Positions 23,313 through 35,309 of a stretch of DNA of 64,000 nt are shown piece by piece (positions within the stretch are counted from its first letter, which is position 1; every line of letters starts with the position of its first letter). The DNA is taken from NCBI RefSeq assembly GCF_000344685.1, contig NW_006920413.1, positions 79,850 to 143,849 on the forward strand, given 5' to 3'. This DNA is from Gloeophyllum trabeum ATCC 11539. Taxonomy: Eukaryota; Basidiomycota; Agaricomycetes; Gloeophyllales; Gloeophyllaceae. The notes below the pieces were generated by a model. The model saw only the letters and a program-made list of their open reading frames with translations, had not been told where the DNA came from and made no database searches. The position numbers and the translations under genes were made by a program.

Positions 23313-23857
23313 NNNNNNNNNNNNNNNNNNNNNNNNNNNNNNNNNNNNNNNNNNNNNNNNNNNNNNNNNNNNNNNNNNNNNNNNNNNNNNNNNNNNNNNN
23401 NNNNNNNNNNNNNNNNNNNNNNNNNNNNNNNNNNNNNNNNNNNNNNNNNNNNNNNNNNNNNNNNNNNNNNNNNNNNNNNNNNNNNNNNNNNNNNNNNNNN
23501 NNNNNNNNNNNNNNNNNNNNNNNNNNNNNNNNNNNNNNNNNNNNNNNNNNNNNNNNNNNNNNNNNNNNNNNNNNNNNNNNNNNNNNNNNNNNNNNNNNNN
23601 NNNNNNNNNNNNNNNNNNNNNNNNNNNNNNNNNNNNNNNNNNNNNNNNNNNNNNNNNNNNNNNNNNNNNNNNNNNNNNNNNNNNNNNNNNNNNNNNNNNN
23701 NNNNNNNNNNNNNNNNNNNNNNNNNNNNNNNNNNNNNNNNNNNNNNNNNNNNNNNNNNNNNNNNNNNNNNNNNNNNNNNNNNNNNNNNNNNNNNNNNNNN
23801 NNNNNNNNNNNNNNNNNNNNNNNNNNNNNNNNNNNNNNNNNNNNNNNNNNNNNNNNN
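23313..23857. other. assembly gap (545 N)
   Basis: Unsequenced bases. Apparent open frames running through the gap are meaningless. Confidence 1.
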
Positions 23858-24974
23858 CACGGCACGACAACGCTCCAATGCTTCGTGTATTGTTTGGGTG
23901 TACTTCTGGTTTTCGCAATGACGGATGCAGGGTGAGTGGTATCCAGTGAGATGAAAATTGGGTCTGAGGGACGGATAGGTGACCAAGGGGTTCCTTATAT
24001 ACCTTTCCTTGGTGCCACTCGCAAGCCTCAAGTAGGGTGGTGGTAAGCAGTGTTCTACTGAAGACCGCGCCACAGTCCACTGACGCTTGCGATTTCCAAG
24101 ACGCTTGGGCGGGATGCGCGGTGGACAAGAACCACTAAAGAGCGAGGTTCCTTTCTTGTGAATTCTGGCGACATGGCCAATGAGGCTGGAGCAGCTCAAC
24201 ACGTCGGCTTAAACCGTGACATCATCAGGAAAACCCTCCTAAGCTAATTATGTCTAATCATGTCTAATCCCGCATAATTATGCAGGATTAGCTGCATTAT
24301 GCAGTTCTATCTAATTATACAAGTTAGGTTTGTCCCCTAGCTAATTAGACATAATTATTGCCAATCAGACAACATCATCTCTTGTTAGATGGCAGTTATG
24401 TTGCAAGCACATCACACCATTTCCAGGATAGCACAAAGAGCATGGAGATATATTCACAATGTAGCTAGAGACAGGCATGTAAATACAATTTCTCTGCCCA
24501 CATCAGCCTATCACTTCTGCCCTCCCCCTCCCTTCCCCCAAAGCCGGCTAGGAAAGCTTCCAATGGCAGATCAGCATAAGAGAAGCACCAACAATGCATA
24601 GGTACAGCAGATCATTCAGTCATCAGAACACACCTGTATATGACACCACCTGGATGCAGATCCAGGCATGAGAAAATATGGCCTGCTATACAGCATCATC
24701 AGCCACCACCATAACCAGGAAGGAGCGACAACTTACTCCAGGCAGACACGGGGTAGATATTCGGCCAAGGGCAAAACCGCGCACAAGGTGCAGGCATGCA
24801 TACGACTCATCGGGACAAGCGCCGGGGACAGTGAAGGTGCAGACTCACAGTGGGAACGGCAAGGCACACCATCAGAGACAACAGAAATAGAAATAGCTCC
24901 ACAATATTGAGTACATACCTATCCAACCAGGTCTGGAGTTTCGCATACACCCATGCAAGCAGGAAGTAGTGTTT
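23858..24974. repeat. direct repeat, copy 2 (right of the gap)
   Basis: Second copy of 22196-23312. It continues without a break into the unique sequence at 24975, whereas copy 1 stops at the gap, so the gap probably hides the join. Confidence 0.92.
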
Positions 24975-26191
24975 TATATCCCACATCACGGCCAACCTAT
25001 AAATCAATGGATGTCGTGCAGAATTCGTCCAAACTGACTGTATTCACCTTACACAGCATGCGTACAAAGCTCGGTGCACACATGAGCTGATGGTAGACCG
25101 GCACTTCATTCAGCACATGTCATATCCGCAGTGTTGAACAGGACCCGGTCAATGGAGTGACGAGGATCCGGAGAACGCGCCGCAGCCGTCATAAGAACCT
25201 GTCGTCATGAGACTTCACGGGCGAACGACCATGAATGGAGTGACTCGAACGTACCCAGAGAGGTCGCCCGCGACGCCCTGCATAAGTCAAGCCCCGGAGT
25301 ACAGACGAGCCCGCACGCGAGCCGGCGCGTGAGTATGGAACTGGAAAGCTCCTGGCGAGAGGCAAGGGAATGATTCCATGAGATCGAGGTGACAACGGTG
25401 AAGCGAGGAATGAAAATGAGAGACGACGCGAATGTTGAACACGGCGGATTGAATCGGAGTTCAAAACGCGGTATCAACAATGTCATGTGACCGGCTGCTC
25501 ATAACCGGATGACCGGGCGGTGAGCAGAAAGCGCTAAGTCCGTTCTTGATAGTGAATGGCACGAGGAAATCCGCAGGTGCTGCGATGCGTACCCGTATCG
25601 AACCTGCGCGCAAATCCGCGTTGACGGGCCGGGTATGGGTATGCGGGTACCCGCGGGTCTCGGTTTTGAGAGCGCGTTAAACGACTCGGACCTGTTCTCG
25701 ATACCAGTCCGGTCACAGGTGCGGCGAAACGCGACCCGTACCTGTACCCGCTGGTACCCTTACCCATGACATGCTCGGGTTACGGGAACCCTTGCCATTC
25801 ACTTTCAAGATGAACTTGAATGCTGACTCGAGCTCCCGAATGCCTGCCATTGTGTACAACACTAGCTCCAGCCAAATAATCCCCTGCGCAGTACTCGGTG
25901 ATGGGGCAGATGCTATGGAAGGTACGTAACTATTCCGTGAACCACTTTGCATCCTTGCACCATAGCTTTGACCAGTTCACCAGATGGATCCGCATGAACA
26001 AGTCGATGAAGGTCATCTATTACGGGAGTTGCTAATAAATGTATATAGTGTTTTCTTGAATGGGTCACGTAGATTAGATGTCAGTCATTCTAGATTATGC
26101 AACAATTATATGCTTTAGAAGGACTTTTTGCCATCATACATAATTTTGTCTAAATTATGTCTAATTAGCTTGGGAGGGTTTTCCTGATGAT
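24221..26191. mobile_element. candidate non-autonomous DNA transposon with 30-bp terminal inverted repeats
   Basis: The left end (24221-24250, beginning ATCATCAGGAAAACCCTCC) is repeated in inverse orientation at 26162-26191 with one mismatch in 30. Inside both ends lie AT-rich subterminal copies of a TAATTATGTCTAAT-like motif. The left end also occurs in repeat copy 1 at 22559-22588. No transposase frame is present in the 1971 bp, and no target duplication is visible beside the ends, so superfamily and exact borders are open. Confidence 0.55.
25590..25795. repeat. GGGTA/TACCC-rich stretch
   Basis: Many copies of GGGTA and its inverse TACCC, including the palindromic core GCGGGTACCCGCGGG at about 25642-25656. 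The two halves are in opposite orientation, so the region could fold. It lies inside the candidate TIR element. Confidence 0.4.
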
Positions 26192-26829
26192 AGGATTAGC
26201 TAGTTGTTGTCAATTGTTGTGGGAGAATAAACTCCGTAGCTTAGAGGCTGACTGCTGGGGGCAATAAACCTGCTCTGCCCTCTTCCAGTACACCTATCAT
26301 GTACAAATGTGCGGCATACATTGCTGAGAAGGGCAGGCATGTTATACGACCCTTTACATCTTCAGTTCTTCAGGTGATGTCGAGCCATTGTTGTTAGATG
26401 CTCGAACAGGCAGGGGCAAAACCGACTCGGCCGCCTAGGCACAGACAGGAGGATCACGCAATCGCATAACTTGGACTCGCCGACTCAGTCGCGAGACTAG
26501 CATTCCAAACTATTATGGACAGGAGTCGAAGCACTCAGTTGCTACTTGTGGGTCTATGAGAGTAAGTGCATTTGGTCCTTCTCCGATTCCAGTTCGGGCA
26601 ATGCTTCGATTCGGAATAACCAAGCACTGCTGGCAACGCTTTGCCGGAGTGATGGCACTCATTTCACCCGTTCCGCCTGTGCCCGTTGGTCCGTACAGGG
26701 AACTGGAGTAACAGAAAAACAGATTCCCTTAATATATACCACCAACCATGATCTCCTTGAATGGGAGGCGCGGTGTGGCTTGAAGGTCTGATCGTATTGG
26801 GATAGCACATCCTCGCTATACGTTACTGC
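26192..26829. other. no gene recognised
   Basis: Region between the TIR element and the 3' part of the minus-strand beta-trefoil gene. Nothing further recognised. Confidence 0.35.
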
Positions 26830-27464
26830 AATCACGCCGGTAACAGAGATCCAGGTACAATACTTAAGTATGAATCCAAACCGAAGAACCAGCCCCGGGA
26901 CAGTTGGGTACCACACTGAGCTGCAGAACGATTTCGTAAGACGATATAATGCAGGAACATGGATGGTCGTTAGATGTACCACGGTCTGCTTGTCAGGATA
27001 CCCTTCTTCGATGTACACGATACCGTCACCACTGGCAGTCTGTGTACTGACAGGGTATCAAGTGAGTATTACAGCTTTGAAGTAAAACTGGACCTATCAC
27101 AGACATATAGTTGTGGGATCCCACGGGAGAGGGGAGAAAGTCTTCCTTCACCAACTTCCATTCGTAATGTTGATCCGTCAGAATGACCGGGTTTGGACCG
27201 GAGGTAACGAATCGACCCTCAATCCCGATGGTATAATTCCCGTTGTCAAGTTCATTGAAAGTCCACTGAAGTGCGAGAAACGAACAAGATCAATATCCAC
27301 TCTAGATATACCTGGCAAGATTAATTCACCTTGACCGGAGGTGTGCCTTCAAGGAATAACATCACAAAAACACCTCTGTGGTTAACGGGACGACTTGAAA
27401 AGCTGCCATCATTGAATCGGGGAGCTTCGATGAAGTACTCGCCGCTGGGGAGAGGCTCAGACAT
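26830..27464 (-). CDS. small beta-trefoil protein resembling mushroom protease inhibitors (I48/I66 type), 3' end tentative
   Basis: Exon 1 (27464-27330, 45 codons) starts MSEPLPSGEYFIEAPRF. After a 64-bp intron, exon 2 begins at 27265 with WTFNELDNGNYTIGIEG, RFVTSGPNPVIL and YEWKLVKED. The pattern PSG-x-Y-x-I near the N-terminus, then W-x-F...NG-x-YTI, resembles the beta-trefoil clitocypin and cospin families, which inhibit cysteine or serine proteases. No signal peptide is visible, as is usual for these cytoplasmic inhibitors. Further exons probably include SGDGIVYIEEGYPDKQTV near 27010, followed by an intron ending at about 26925. The 3' exon structure and stop are not resolved. The family assignment is inference from pattern only. 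Confidence 0.5.
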
Positions 27465-29860
27465 CGTACTTGCAGGTTGAACTGAACGAACTCTAGTGGA
27501 GGCATGGTATTTAAACCTGATTGGTGGTCAGTGAAATCACATAATGCGTCACCTGGCGTCCTCAGTGTTCCCGGGCCATGGATGAACACCTCTGGCACTT
27601 TACGGGATGAAATGTATGGGAACGTCGACTAACTGACTTGCACGATTCCGGCTGCTTCATGTTTTACTCAATGCTTGCTGGTAATAATGTACCTTCGGGT
27701 ATGCAGCCGACCTGTGACTAGACCCTGGAGTTTGTTAGCCTGGAAGCGAAGGTCGCGGGAGCGGGGCTATGGGTCAGCAGTTGGGCAGTTCACATACCAG
27801 GCATCTATCTTTCCCGGAAGCGATGCAGCGGGATATTCATTGAGTGTTCCGAGCAGTTCTTCTACTGAATTAAGTTACGCAGGAACTTTTGACCGTTCCA
27901 CTCACCCAAATACGGCTCGTCTCTTACTTTATAAATCTTGCTGTAGCATGGTTCGATATACGGTGACGCAATCTTGAGTCCTTTGCATTCCATATGGAGA
28001 GAGAACCAATTGTACAGGTGACTCATCTAATCCTAAGCTTGCCTCACTTTCAGCTCCGCGGTGCATTCTGAGCCTCGGCAAGCTATATACTGAAGGAGCT
28101 TGAATCGAATCAGGCGCGAATACCCATGTTATCGCGTGAGTCGCTATGTGGTACGTATGAACGTCGTATTTGTTAGTGACTGGACTGGAGTAGCGACGTT
28201 CTTATAACTTACTGGGGATCCCAGATCCGCAGGTTCTTGGCATGCCATGGGGAATGCTACCGAAAAGATGGGTCATGTGTACGCAAGCGTCGTTCTCCCG
28301 GAAAACTGTGGGGGGTGTGGAGAGTGCACTGCAAATGTCCGCAGAACTACTGTTGCGACTGAACAGAAAATGGAATAACGTACCAGGTAAACCTTGTCCC
28401 TGGAGAGTGAACGGTATGAATAACCTGGTGATAGTAATCGCCCAGCAAATACCACTGCTGTGGGTTCGCTGCATCCGTTTTTTATTGGTGTTTCAAGCTT
28501 TAGAGCCGTCTATGAGCGGATGCCCCCCGAACAGGGCCAAGTATCTTCGTGTCACCGAACACAGAGCATCACTGGCATAGCCTACGGCACCACACACAAG
28601 GGACGAGCACAACCGAAGCAGATATTTACAAAACATCACTTGCCTGTAGAAGTCACTTGGGAGGAACTTCTGCTGATGAATGTTGATACTTCGGCGGAAT
28701 AGGGCAAGGGCAACGCTACGAGGAGTCGAAACGAAAACGTACCTTTGAGGTAATGATATACCGCGCGTCGTGAATATTGAGGTGTCCCGTGGAGCTTCAA
28801 GTTGTTTGGCCGTAATCTTAGGGAGAGGATATTCCAGACATACAGCACGACACGCTCATGCAGACGAATGCCAGTGAGACTACCAGTAATGAGACATAAC
28901 GCTGAGAGTCATGTTCGGCGCCTAGTGCGCCAATTGGGAGCGTAACGAGGCCCTCACGTTCAATGTCCATGGGAACTTGAAGATACCCTGCAATTGTGCG
29001 CCAGCTGCGTTGCTTTACTATTTCACAAATTGAGATGAAGGTCGTCACCTCGACGGGGATTGATTCCTCGCTCCTCCCGGCCGTTGGTCCAGTGTCCTGT
29101 ATCGAACCTAACCTGCCAGGCATTGGCCAAGTTGGACGAGTTGTCGGTCAACGGGCGCTTATTCAGCGTCTATCTGATTGGTCCAGTACGAAGTTCGCAA
29201 AGTTCCCGCCTCTGTCCCAAGTGACACGTCTATGACATGTAGCAGATGGTTCTCGCAAGGACTATGTAGTATTCTTCTGTACTATAGTTGCCCAGTTAGA
29301 GGTGAGTTTCCGAAGACCGCCGAGGACGCCCAGCTATCTACCTACCGTGATGCCACGCCCGGAGGCGTACAGGCAGTACTTGCGACCAGCAGAAACAAGG
29401 TCTCGACGAGATCCGACGAGTCATTTATCGAAGTCTATAGTGAACAAGGGCTTGCGTGTCGGATTGAAGTGTCAGTGTCATGCATCCATGCGATGACGGT
29501 GAAAGGTTTCAACTCGGCAAGTCCCTCGGAAAGTCCAGACGACTTATCGGGATGATTTCGCGACCTCTCATGATTCGCATTTGCTAGGATGATAAATCTC
29601 TGCAAAATAGTAACGGTCGCGATACACGTAAGAGATCACGACTTTCTGTCTGTGCCGACAGGTGAGGGGCATGAGCATAGAGAGATTCACTGTTACTCAT
29701 GTCGTTCATCCAGAGAGATGGAGGTAAATGATAAACATCGATTATTGGCACATTAGAGTATGCCAGGGTTATACTATAGGAATAATATGCTAGAACTTCA
29801 ATGCCGCAACTGTCGTGCTCGCCTGAATGCGCGTACATCCCGAGCTCAAGATGGAGTGAC
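27465..29860. other. spacer between the beta-trefoil and DUF6534 genes
   Basis: Several donor-like GTACGT/GTAAGT sites occur on the minus strand (for example about 28215 and 28739), so a further spliced gene may be hidden here. I could not assemble a frame that makes sense. Confidence 0.35.
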
Positions 29861-31657
29861 TCAAATGATGTTGATCGATCGAATAAATTCCCGACCAAGT
29901 CGTGCTCGCAATGATGCCCGGCTATTGAGACTGAAGATGGCATGAGATTTCACAAATAGCTATGCTTTGTCGAGACGACTCACGATGCTAGCATGCAATT
30001 AATGTACGCTGGAAACGTGGACCAGGTCAGTTCAGGGCGCAACTCACAGAACAGATCACTGACTCTTTGCAATTATGAAGTATATGCCAATATAGACTGC
30101 TTTCCCGTGGGCACTCACCCGACTTGCGACAACCTATGCAATCCCTGCTTCAGCACCACACCTGCAAGAATCTGTCTTAGGCTATCACATCACTCACGGC
30201 AATTAGATAGATAGCCTGAACGATACTGTAGAAAAGACGCTCGTCAGTCCATGCCCATGATCGAGCACTGAGAAGCATACCACGATAACAGGCCTGTTGC
30301 GACGGTATACCTTAAGATAGTACTAACCAACCAGCTGGCAGCAACGGCGCAGAACACATCAGTCTGAAGGTCTGAAATTCTCGTGTCAACCCTACTTCGA
30401 GACTTTAAGCCCTCCCTCCCTTGGTTTGCGCAGGACAAAGCACATGGTGGTGGTGGTGGCAATGTCGGTGATTATGTAGAAGCTAGCGCTCAGGCAAGTA
30501 AGAGCCTACAGTACAGGTCGGGTCAGGCTTGAGTCGAAGTCAGTCTCTTCCACTTACTGCCAATTCCTGCTCGCTATCAAAGACATAGAAACGTCGACCT
30601 TGTATGCTTGGTAGGTGCATTAGCATATGTTGAGAGCTGACACAATTGACGTTTACCAATATATAAGATACACTTGCGTGGAATAAATGTCAGGAATGGC
30701 TTCTTGAACAGTAACATTTCCGACTTACCCATGGACAGAGCTAGGACCGCGAACGTGTCAAACATCGTCAGATCGGATACTCTGGGCGTAAACAGCATAG
30801 CTCGTGCTTGGCCCCAGTACAGCTGGTACAAGCTAGGTAATGGTTCAATAAGCGCAGCTTTCCACTGAGTAGCGCCTCACAAGTAACAGACTGGATTTCC
30901 TGTGACGAACTGCAATCTCCCATGAGCTGGTCCTTTGGGATGACGCCAGTCGAAGGACCTTACATTTCCATATCCGGATTATGAAAAAGCTGGAAACCGC
31001 AGAGTTCTATCAAAGGAAATAGCCGCGTGCTAGCCCGTATACGGACCATTCAACGATGAAGGAGCATAATTCCTATTTATGTTTTCAGTACTGAATGTCA
31101 AATCCAAGTCATGATGCACATACGGTCGGTATCGCGGACGCCTTGGATACCTGGGTATGAGAGTGCGGGGTTTGAATGAAGATATCGTCACTTACATACA
31201 GACTCCTGGGTGATCTGTTGTCTAGCTAAAGACAATTAGATAAAACAGGAGAGCTTACCAGACAACATCAGCACATACGGCGGAATCTCCATTGCATCTT
31301 GCGATGAGGTACCACCACAGTAGATGACCCAGGAGACACTGTTGCAAAGTGTCCATCTGTTCGGAGCATCCATGAGACGATGATGATATCCGCGAGTATA
31401 AAGGCCCACCAGCCAGATGAACCCGACCTTCGTCATCCGTGAGAATCGGTCCGCATGTAAGTAGACGTGGTAACTCACGAAACACTTCATGGCTAGACCA
31501 TCGTCGTACGTGACGTAATAGTTGACGGCCTGCGCGATCGTTACGCCGTACAACCTACCACAATCATCAATGAACGACGGGAGGACTGGTCGCATAACAG
31601 AACTACTCACATGCTGGAGACAGTAGCCCCGATGAGGGCCGGCCCAAGCGTCGTCAT
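29861..31657 (-). CDS. DUF6534-type multi-pass membrane protein (middle exons approximate)
   Basis: The 5' exons are 31657-31611, 31554-31479, 31427-31410 and 31356-31259, all in frame (MTTLGPALIGATVSS, then MLYGVTIAQAVNYYVTY, VGFIWL, MDTLQQCLLGHLLWWYLIA). Farther down, an exon near 30505-30400 gives ASFYIITDIATTTTMCFVLR with KPREGG. YTVATGLLS and SIVQAIYLIA follow at about 30300-30180. The last exon, 29930-29861, gives LNSRASLRARLG and the stop. The order LYG-x-T, DTL-x-x, the D-x-A...CFVL segment and the final LNSR-x-x-LR is that of the Agaricomycete DUF6534 family, about seven membrane segments, function unknown. The exons between about 31258 and 30506 are not resolved, so intactness is unproven. 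Confidence 0.72.
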
Positions 31658-32599
31658 CCTACAAGAAGTTCAAGATGAATGCGCGGACAGCACTCACAGA
31701 TACATCCGAACGAATGCTGATATAATATTCGAAGATAAGGTTCGAGTGCTTGCAGACTCCGGAATCGGAGAACAGATGTTCTCCGGTGATATCGCTACCG
31801 CGAACGGTCCCAGAGGCGGGACACTCAGTGGAACCTGTCCACTTCGGATGCGAATACCTCTGCGAGCAGTCGAGCGCCGGGGTATGAGGCGGCATGATCT
31901 CGTGAAGATGGCATACTGCTCTAGTTATACGCCTCCGTGAAACATCACGATCAGAGTACTCTTCTAGTTTGAATCGCGTGTACAGTCACGCACTCGTTCC
32001 AGAAAGGACACTGCAACCCACGTCCTGTCAACGCTACATTTCGCTAGTGCAATTGGGTAGCCAGGAAGCGCAATCGCGAAGGAGGGGACAGAGCGATGGA
32101 ACACCCGAGTTGCTACGAGCGGAAGAGCAGTTAGGTATGCTGTTGGTGTTTCAGAGCTTTTGCGCAGAGCGAATAACGAGCTCCTGGGTGAAGATGAGTT
32201 TAATACATACACTCGGTCAATTACCGATAGGACCCGCCCGACTTCAGAGGAATGCCTCATCACCAAATTAACCTTGCCCAATCATGAATAAGCAGCGCAT
32301 AGACGTCTCACTTGCCACCCGGCGGCCAGGCAGCATCTTCCCCAGACCACTCGCATCGCTGTGGAGCCAGGACACACGCATATGCAGCGGCGCTCAGCAA
32401 CACCAACACGACTCACTGTGACCAATGATCAAGTCGACGACAGTACTCTCCCCCCTGCGCACCCCCCAGCAAGTACTAACTGGGCCGTGCGCGGCGATGA
32501 GAGCAGTGGGTCTACATCGACGAGGACGTACGTGTACGAACGGCGAGTCGGAGCTAGCCCTGGGACAGGTGCGAGGCCATCACCCGTTCTCGCGACGCG
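31658..32599. other. no gene recognised
   Basis: Upstream of the minus-strand DUF6534 gene, presumably including its promoter. No further gene or repeat recognised. Confidence 0.35.
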
Positions 32600-32830
32600 C
32601 CCTTGCGCTCGAGTCGAACTGTGACGACCGAAGGCGTTTGGGCTTCGGCCTCGCGCGTGATGGCCCCGAGAACCAGCCAGCGATCCCGAGCACGTTACAG
32701 AACCAGCTCCTCATCAAATGCTTCGCGTCGACCCTGTGGGCAACCCTCGGACGGCCCAAAGCCGAGAAAGAGGCTTCCCTTTTCGTCGAGGATAGCAACA
32801 GTCCTGGGTGAGCGGCAGCATACGCACGAT
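32600..32830 (+). pseudogene. fragment of the ADP-ribosyltransferase-like gene family
   Basis: At about 32630-32740 one frame reads RDGPENQPAIPSTLQNQLL and IKCFAS, matching NSPENQFAIPDTLQNQLV and VKCFTV in the last exon of the intact gene at 38874-40958, in the opposite orientation. Beyond IKCF the match continues only after a one-base shift (VDPVGNP against VDPAGEL). No signal peptide, Ser-rich part or catalytic core is present. It is a decayed 3' fragment of a paralogue, about 6 kb from the intact gene. Confidence 0.75.
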
Positions 32831-35309
32831 CAATATCGGGGGAAACGCACCAGATCGATGCCAAGGCATCCGTACAATGTCATTAATACTACTAGTGGGG
32901 GCTCATATCGCAGGCCAGTCTCCGTCTGCGGGAAGCCACGTCTGTTAGTGAGCCATGCTGACGAGCTCCCAAAGTCAAAAGGCTGCGACAGCAGACACAG
33001 AGTGTCGCATGGCGCGCAGAACTAGTACTTCGGGTATTCAGCGCTCAGCAGTGGGCGTGAACATTCCGTATATAGGGTCCACCCGAAACATCCATGCCCC
33101 CGCACATCGAGAACCGACATCCGCTCCGGGTCCGCTGGCACCATGCACTTGCGTCTCTCCGCCAGCGCGGGCACCGCCCGTCGGACAAAGATGGCGTCCC
33201 GGGACGCGACACGGCCGGCGCGGGGTTACGATATATGCGCCCGGCAGGGAAACGTGCATGATTTCCCGAGGCCTATACATGCATGCAGGATATCAGCCGT
33301 CAGTCGTGGCTCGCCGGTGGGTCTGCGCCTGGCAACAGTGTCGGTCGGAGAGGGGATCACGGGCGAGGGCGGGGGGCGAGCGCCTTGGCCTGTGCGAGGA
33401 CGGGTGCGGGATATAAAATCGTGTCTCCCGCGCAGCACGGGAACTCACCTCTGTGAGTGCGTCGAGCTCGGCGTGAAGAACGTGCGCCCGGGAACAGCCA
33501 GCTCGTCCCGCCATGCTCCTCCGTATTCCAGCAAAGTCGGTCCACCACCGGGCGAGTGGGTCCCGGGGGAGAGATGCCCCGCACGCCCCGAGTCGTATAC
33601 GCGCTCTACTAAGCCAGAAAGCTGTACTTACCCGCGAACCGCAGGAGCGTCTATAAATGCGACTGACACCTACGCGTTTAGGATATCGGAGGCGGATATT
33701 GGAGGGTTTTCTACGTGTTGGACATGATATCATTGGCGAGGCCCCAGTGCCCGCAGCACGCGCGCCAACCCAGCGCAGCGCGCATTGTCGAGCGGGATCC
33801 CACCTAACCACCCGGCGAGCGCCCGGGCCGTCGAGTACTGTATCCGCGCCGAGGACGAGCCAACAATAACAATGTCCCCCCGTCAATGGCCTCGCTCTCC
33901 ATGCAATCGTGTGCGCGAGTGGGGGTCATCCCACCGCCGGCACACTCCCCCTGGCAGATTGATCTGATAAGACCGGAGAGCGAACGTCGAGCATCCTGTG
34001 TCTGCAGGGCGCAGCGAGGCACCAGACCAGGCGCCTCGAAATCTGCCATCAGCGCGAGGCACTCGTTGGACAGGAGGATGGGAGGACGAACGCTAAACAT
34101 AGCCCGTCGGCCGCGGGGTCCCGGGCTCGCACTCGCCTCCGCAGCCAATGAGGACGGGGTACACATGCGCACACATCTCCCGGAGGGCCGAGGCAGTCTG
34201 TCGCTGACGAGAGGCTCGAGGGGCGAAGACGAGCATGAGGCAGACTCGCGTCAGGGCGGGGCTGCGAGACGTCATGCAGAATTCGAGGAGGAATGTCGTG
34301 ATCAAACTCGACGCGGTGATTCCGAGTTCGACGCGGGACGCTCAGGCTGATATGTAGGATGCATGTCCACCGGAACGTTCAAGACATTCGAATACGTGTT
34401 CGCGATTGGCCAGTGCGGTCGGTTATCTCTGGGGTAGCTGCTGCCACGCCGGGGGATGTGACTCCAGAGGAAAGACGTCCGTGCAGGTGACGCGACTAGG
34501 TAGATTCGAGCTAAAGCAAAGCTTATCGGGTGATTACTGGCAGGGCAAGCCTCCGAGAACGCAGGCTGGATCACTCTATCCAGCCGCTCGCTGCCTCACT
34601 CACACCATTATCGCCAACGTAAAGCGGACCCCACAGACCATCGCCCCTGTACGAGCCCACTTACGCCAAACACTCGCAGGCAGGGTTTCCTGTCATCGGA
34701 AGCAACTTACATACCACCCAAACCGCGAAATGAAAAACCGAAGGCAAGCACGCTGCACCGCCACGGGCGCTACGTCATCGGGCGTGTCCCTTTCCCGACC
34801 CTTGACACGCTTACCTAATGGACAGCAATGCCGGGTGCGCCGCCTCCACCGCCGCCGCCCCCATAAATTTGCGACGGGCACTGCCCGGCGTTGTCCCTTG
34901 CTACGACTGGGCGACAGCAGCGGACTCGACTAGCAGCAGCAGGCTTGCCTGGCTCGGGCGCATCGTTTGACAGCACACAAACGTGCCAGGGCAGTCAGAC
35001 TTCTCGGGTTCTGGTCTTTTCCTGATATCAGGGCAGGCAGGCCTCGGTATCGCCAGCGCGGCTTTCTCTCGCTCGCTCGTGCTTTGCTATCTAAAGCGTT
35101 TCTATCTAAACTCAACAGACCTTGACCCACCCACCCACCTGCTTCACCATGGCGCTCCAGTCCTGTAATTGAGACCGCCGGGTCGCCAGCAGACCGCCTA
35201 CTCGCCCGCACACACACACACACAAGCTTCGACCCCGTATACCCCGCATACCAGTACACCATACACCATCCCGTCGCTAGTACCATACCACAATCCCATC
35301 GCGCCAGTT
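32831..35309. other. GC-rich region without an assignable gene
   Basis: Long frames occur on both strands because stop codons are rare in GC-rich DNA. None shows a motif or a consistent splice chain. The last 300 bases, with pyrimidine runs and CA repeats at 35210-35222, probably hold the 5' region of the gene at 35310. Confidence 0.4.

Noticed and set aside
23145..24202. Long reading frames on both strands across 23313-23857
   Set aside because: They consist mainly of N-translated X residues; no real coding sequence.
22559..26191. Larger 3.6-kb element starting at the left repeat end in copy 1
   Set aside because: Copy 1 and copy 2 are probably the same locus split by the assembly gap, so the shorter interval is preferred.
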